From NCBI GenBank assembly GCA_002293505.1, contig DBDI01000028.1, forward strand, positions 1 to 17,831: 17,831 bases of DNA, given 5' to 3'. Both the position numbers and the translations under genes were made by a program. A model generated the notes under the pieces. That model saw only the letters and a list, made by a program, of their open reading frames with translations. It did not search any database and was not told where the DNA came from. Source of the DNA: Alistipes sp. UBA936. Its GTDB lineage: Bacteria; Bacteroidota; Bacteroidia; Bacteroidales; Rikenellaceae. Below, piece after piece: positions 15,249 to 17,831 of this stretch (the stretch's first letter is position 1; each line of letters starts with the position of its first letter).

Positions 15249-16112
15249 ATGAAACGGGTTGCGATATTCGGACTGGGGCTGATCGGGGGCTCGTTGGCGT
15301 TGGCGCTGCGGGACAAGGGGCTGGCGGAGCGGATCGTTGGGGTAGAGGCGAGTGAGGAGAATGCGCTGAAGGCTCTGGAACTGGGGCTGGTGGACGAAGT
15401 GGTGGAGATGGAGGAGGCGATCGAGGGGGCCGGGGGCGAGCCGAGGGCGGATCTGATCGTGCTGGCTACACCGGTCGATGTGACGCCCGTGCTGGCGGTC
15501 AAGGTGCTCAACAAGGTCACCGCGGGTCAAACGGTGATGGATATGGGCTCCATCAAGGAGGAACTGTGCGAGGTGATCGAACAACACCCAGCACGGGGCC
15601 GCTTCGTGGCCACCCATCCGATGTGGGGAACGGAGAATAGCGGCCCCGAAGCGGCGGTGCACGGAGCCTTCGCGGGCCGAACAGCCGTGATCTGCGACCG
15701 CGAGAAGAGCGACGCCGATGCCCTGGCGACGGTCGAGGCGATGTACGAGGCGCTGGGAGCAAAACTGGTCTATATGACCGCCGCCGAGCAGGATCTGCAC
15801 ACCGCATACGTGTCGCACATCTCGCACATCACCTCTTTTGCGTTGGCATTGACCGTCCTGGAAAAGGAGCGCGAAGAGGAGCATATCTTCGACCTTGCGG
15901 GCGGAGGTTTCGAGAGCACGGTGCGGTTGGCGAAGAGCTCTCCGGCGACGTGGCTACCCATCTTCACGGGCAACAAATACAACGTGTTGGACGTCCTGCG
16001 CGAACATATCCACCAGTTACAGATCATCCGCCGCCTGCTCGAACGCGACGACCACGAGGGCCTCGCCGCCGCAATGAAAAAAGCAAACACAATTAAACGA
16101 ATACTACCATAG
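15249..16112 (+). CDS. tyrA: Prephenate dehydrogenase
   Basis: The product has 287 residues from ATG 15249; a GTG at 15246 in the same frame would add one residue. TyrA oxidatively decarboxylates prephenate to 4-hydroxyphenylpyruvate. The Rossmann motif is FGLGLIGGS (7-15) with Glu33 at the end of the second strand, favouring NAD. Also seen are LATPVD, the GSIK segment, HPMWGTE (123-129), SHISH (189-193) and GGGFESTVRLAKSSP, where the conserved Arg lies. It has no C-terminal ACT domain, so Tyr feedback must act elsewhere or through the catalytic domain. It follows the aminotransferase by six bases and ends nine bases before the DAHP synthase gene. Confidence 0.95.
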   Translation: MKRVAIFGLGLIGGSLALALRDKGLAERIVGVEASEENALKALELGLVDEVVEMEEAIEGAGGEPRADLIVLATPVDVTPVLAVKVLNKVTAGQTVMDMGSIKEELCEVIEQHPARGRFVATHPMWGTENSGPEAAVHGAFAGRTAVICDREKSDADALATVEAMYEALGAKLVYMTAAEQDLHTAYVSHISHITSFALALTVLEKEREEEHIFDLAGGGFESTVRLAKSSPATWLPIFTGNKYNVLDVLREHIHQLQIIRRLLERDDHEGLAAAMKKANTIKRILP

Positions 16113-16117
16113 AGGAG
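16113..16117 (+). promoter_or_regulatory. Shine-Dalgarno sequence before aroF-CM gene
   Basis: AGGAG lies four bases before the ATG at 16122, immediately after the tyrA TAG. Bacteroidota genes usually lack such a site and the other starts here have none this clear, so it may raise translation of the last operon gene. Confidence 0.55.
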
Positions 16118-16121
16118 ATAT

Positions 16122-17186
16122 ATGACGAAATTTAAATTGGGTGAAAAGCGGCCGTTGGTAATCTCGGGGCCGTGTAGCGTGGAGACTCGGGAGCAGACGC
16201 TGGAGACTTGCGTGCGGTTGGCCGAGACGGGGGTTGTGGATATGTTGCGCGGGGGGGTTTGGAAGCCTCGTACGTCACCCGGGACTTTCGAGGGGGTCGG
16301 GCTCAAGGGGCTGGCCTGGATGGCCGAGGCTAAACGACTGACCGGGCTGCCTATCGGGGTTGAGGTTGCTTCTGCCAAGCACGTCGAGGGAGCTCTGGAG
16401 TTCGAGGTCGATTGCGTTTGGATCGGCGCCCGCACGACCGTTTCGCCGTTTGCTGTTCAGGAGATCGCCGAGGCGCTGAAAGGTAGCGGGGTCTCCGTGC
16501 TTATCAAGAACCCTATGAACCCCGACATCGACCTGTGGGCCGGAGCTGTCAAGCGCTTTGCCGCGGTCGGGATCCCCATCGAGGATATTGGCCTGATCCA
16601 CCGCGGATTCCAGTACTTCGGCCAGAGCCGCTACCGTAACGCTCCGATGTGGCCGTTGGCTTTCGAGATGCGTAGCCGTTTTCCGGAGATGATGATGATT
16701 TGCGACCCGAGCCATATGGCCGGTTCGACCGAATACCTTCTCGAACTGTCCCAGGCGGCAGCTGACCTTCGTTACGACGGGCTGATCGTCGAGAGCCATT
16801 GCAACCCCTCGGAGGCCCTGAGCGACGCCGCCCAGCAGGTTGTTCCCGGCGAGTTGGAGCGGCTGATCAGTAGCGTGAACTGGCGTCGGGACGCGGTGGA
16901 CGACCCCGAGTTCGTGCAGGCGCTGAACCGCTTCCGGGACGAGATCGACCAGATCGACGCCGAGTTGTTCGACCTGCTGAGCCGCCGTATGCGGGTTTCG
17001 GAACGCATCGGGCGGGTGAAGAAAGATAACGACGTTGTGATCCTCCAGAGTTCCCGTTGGGGTGAGATCCGCGATCGGGTTCTTGCTCAGTCCGAGCGGC
17101 TTGGGCTCAGCCCCGAGTTCCTGAACGCGATCCTCGAGGCCGTCCACGTCGAAAGCATCGAGCGGCAGAATTCTGTGATGAATTGA
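16122..17186 (+). CDS. Fused DAHP synthase (type I beta) - chorismate mutase (AroQ)
   Basis: The product has 354 residues and two domains. Residues 1 to about 262 are 3-deoxy-7-phosphoheptulonate synthase, the first shikimate-pathway step from PEP and erythrose 4-phosphate: ISGPCSVET (metal-binding Cys18), KPRTSPGTFEG, IGARTT, LIHRGF, ICDPSHMAG and ESHCNPSEALSDA are all family signatures. Residues about 265-354 are an AroQ-class chorismate mutase with RDEIDQIDAELFDLLSRRM, then the IGRVKK segment and LQSSRW, which makes prephenate for the two upstream enzymes. The fusion is standard in Bacteroidota; the mutase domain may also carry feedback control by prephenate or amino acids. A run of seven G at 16251-16257 codes for Arg-Gly-Gly-Val. 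Confidence 0.96.
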   Translation: MTKFKLGEKRPLVISGPCSVETREQTLETCVRLAETGVVDMLRGGVWKPRTSPGTFEGVGLKGLAWMAEAKRLTGLPIGVEVASAKHVEGALEFEVDCVWIGARTTVSPFAVQEIAEALKGSGVSVLIKNPMNPDIDLWAGAVKRFAAVGIPIEDIGLIHRGFQYFGQSRYRNAPMWPLAFEMRSRFPEMMMICDPSHMAGSTEYLLELSQAAADLRYDGLIVESHCNPSEALSDAAQQVVPGELERLISSVNWRRDAVDDPEFVQALNRFRDEIDQIDAELFDLLSRRMRVSERIGRVKKDNDVVILQSSRWGEIRDRVLAQSERLGLSPEFLNAILEAVHVESIERQNSVMN

Positions 17187-17221
17187 CGCCGAATAGCGAA
17201 GGGAGATAATTATAAGGGATA

Positions 17222-17278
17222 TAACTAAAGGGGAAGGCCGAAGCCCTTCCCCCTTAGCCGTTGAGTTCTCAAGGCCTG
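17222..17278 (-). ncRNA. Possible small RNA reading leftward, ending in a UUCG hairpin
   Basis: A minus-strand -7 box (17291-17284) would start a transcript near 17278. About 20 bases into it is a small hairpin-forming stretch (CTTGAGAACTCAACGG), then a GC-rich stem closed by a C(UUCG)G tetraloop, then UUUAGUUAU. The total would be about 55 nucleotides with no reading frame of note. The tetraloop forms only on this strand, which favours the leftward reading. The U-run is short and no -33 box is seen, so it could equally be the 3' structure of the aromatic operon. Confidence 0.3.
17225..17257. terminator. Hairpin after the aromatic operon, probably bidirectional
   Basis: Arms 17225-17237 and 17245-17257 pair over 13 positions with one A/C mismatch around a 7-base centre. 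On the plus strand there is no T-run afterwards, on the minus strand only TTT. It is the only terminator-like structure between the aromatic operon and the XRE gene. The rest of 17187-17328, apart from the promoter and operator listed here, shows only a pair of AAGGGA-type direct repeats at 17199 and 17214. Confidence 0.55.
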
Positions 17279-17283
17279 CGGTG

Positions 17284-17291
17284 CAAAGGTA
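17284..17291 (-). promoter_or_regulatory. Leftward -7 box TACCTTTG
   Basis: On the minus strand this is TACCTTTG followed by CACCG, a strong match to the Bacteroidota -7 element, yet no gene begins on that strand to the left. It would drive the possible small RNA or antisense RNA to the end of the aromatic operon. It overlaps the first GTAAGAAAA half-site of the proposed XRE operator. Confidence 0.45.
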
Positions 17292-17326
17292 AGAAAAGTT
17301 TCGGTATTCTTACACTATTGTAAGAA
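17289..17326. promoter_or_regulatory. Palindromic operator with an extra half-site, probable XRE binding site
   Basis: TTCTTACA (17307-17314) and TGTAAGAA (17319-17326) form a perfect inverted repeat with a 4-base spacer. A third copy, GTAAGAAAA, lies at 17289-17297, 31 bases (about three helical turns) before the copy at 17320-17328. Position directly before a small HTH gene is typical of an autoregulatory operator; the protein-DNA pairing is inferred. Confidence 0.5.
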
Positions 17327-17361
17327 AAATGTTTCCGCGATTTCCGTCCTTTGTGCCATAT

Positions 17362-17583
17362 ATGGCGGAACGACGGAACGATAAGTTGCTCGGGCAGGTT
17401 GCGGAGAGGATTCGTGATCTGCGCAAGGAGCGCGCGCTGACCCAGACCGCCGTCTACGAGGACACCGGGCTGAGCATTGGCCGCATTGAGGCCGGTAGTA
17501 TGAACCTCACCCTCACAACCATTTCAATCCTCTGCGACTATTTCGAGATTACCCTCGAAGAGTTCTTCAGGGGCATCCGATAA
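17362..17583 (+). CDS. Small XRE-family helix-turn-helix regulator
   Basis: From ATG 17362 the product has 73 residues, a single HTH_3/XRE domain: VAERIRDLRKERALTQTAVY, then DTGLSIGRIEAG (recognition helix region) and LTTISILCDYFEITLEEFF. The pattern fits short Bacteroidota XRE proteins with IGRIE and EEFF. An ATG at 17329 in the same frame would add 11 residues (MFPRFPSFVPY), but it abuts the palindrome at 17307-17326, and the added residues are unlike the family, so the later start is preferred at moderate confidence. No TAnnTTTG box for this gene was found. It has no toxin partner here: the next gene is metX on the other strand, and the two 3' ends overlap by 17 bases. Confidence 0.8.
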   Translation: MAERRNDKLLGQVAERIRDLRKERALTQTAVYEDTGLSIGRIEAGSMNLTLTTISILCDYFEITLEEFFRGIR

Positions 17584-17831
17584 AGGGGCCGAACAGAGCG
17601 TTCAGTTGGGCGGTTTCGACCAAGAAACCGTCGTGCCCGAAGTCTGAGTCGACCAGAATCATCCGCCCGTGCGGAATCCCCCGGGCAAGGAACTCCTGCT
17701 CGCTCGGCAGGATGATTATGTCCGACGAGATGCCCACCACCAGCGCCTCGGCCCCGATGCTCCCGAGCGCAGCTTCGACGCCCCCGCGACCCCGACCCAC
17801 ATCGTGCGAATCGAACGCCTCGGTGATCGTC
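17567..17831 (-). CDS. metX: Homoserine O-acetyltransferase, C-terminal part cut by window edge
   Basis: The frame runs from the right edge to a stop at 17569-17567, giving the last 87 residues. FDSHDVGRGRGGVEAAL is a hallmark of MetX, and the catalytic Asp (GISSDIIILPSEQ) and His (FGHDGF) of its alpha/beta-hydrolase triad are present; the nucleophile Ser lies outside the window. MetX acylates homoserine as the first dedicated step to methionine. The acyl donor (acetyl or succinyl CoA) cannot be decided from this part. A GTG at 17800 is only an internal Val codon, not a start, because the MetX match continues upstream of it. Confidence 0.93.
   Translation of the reverse strand, partial: TITEAFDSHDVGRGRGGVEAALGSIGAEALVVGISSDIIILPSEQEFLARGIPHGRMILVDSDFGHDGFLVETAQLNALFGPFIGCP

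Noticed and set aside
14016..15884. Very long open frame (622 codons) on the minus strand opposite the aminotransferase and tyrA
   Set aside because: It crosses two well-supported genes and their junction, is rich in His/Gln/Arg as antisense frames are, and has no recognisable domain or promoter.
17329..17583. Toxin-antitoxin module around the XRE gene
   Set aside because: No small partner gene is next to it; the 5' side is the aromatic operon and the 3' side is metX.
17567..17800. A separate 77-residue minus-strand gene starting at GTG 17800
   Set aside because: The frame continues to the right edge with MetX sequence (TITEAFDSHD) before the GTG, so it is the end of metX.

Overview
The window looks like a piece of chromosome from a GC-rich member of the Bacteroidota; an Alistipes/Rikenellaceae-type gut bacterium is a reasonable guess but is not proven. 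The evidence is: Bacteroidota-type promoters (TAnnTTTG at -7, in one case with TTTG 20 bases upstream), almost no Shine-Dalgarno sequences, an archaeal/eukaryotic-type prolyl-tRNA synthetase, a FadL/OmpP1 protein of the Bacteroidota kind, and the pheA-aminotransferase-tyrA-DAHP synthase/chorismate mutase cluster. I saw no tRNA, rRNA, insertion sequence or CRISPR array. Coding density is high, and no gap without a gene exceeds about 145 bases.

Layout. (1) Bases 1-4050, minus strand: a probable four-gene envelope operon. In transcription order it holds a lipoprotein with an aromatic-rich middle and a Ser/Gly/Arg repeat tail, a FadL-like outer-membrane barrel, an exported protein resembling the DUF4364 winged-helix family, and a sialidase-like (Asp-box) protein cut by the left edge. 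(2) Bases 4134-8284, plus strand: proS, a DUF3089 alpha/beta-hydrolase lipoprotein, a RidA enamine/imine deaminase and an MFS exporter. (3) Bases 8292-9429: gapA as its own unit, with a textbook promoter and terminator. (4) Bases 9422-13223, minus strand: nadC, an unusually short dipeptidyl-peptidase-IV-like S9 peptidase and the ribosome-assembly GTPase der, joined by ATGA stop/start overlaps. (5) Bases 13256-17186, plus strand: a nearly self-contained Phe/Tyr operon (prephenate dehydratase, aminotransferase, prephenate dehydrogenase, fused DAHP synthase-chorismate mutase). (6) Bases 17187-17831: an intergenic block with a stable hairpin, a leftward promoter and a palindromic operator, then a small XRE regulator whose 3' end overlaps, tail to tail, the end of metX (cut by the right edge).

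Most genes are housekeeping. The observations most worth a second look are: the near absence of the tetranucleotide CATG (one occurrence found by eye in 17.8 kb, with codons before Met avoiding a final C); the DPP-IV homologue that has lost much of its propeller but keeps its catalytic and substrate-anchoring residues; the DUF4364-like protein with an export signal in the envelope operon; and the possible small RNA with its adjacent XRE operator near 17.2-17.3 kb. I could not identify a complete new defence or mobile system here. The envelope operon at 1-4050 is the best candidate for an undescribed functional unit.
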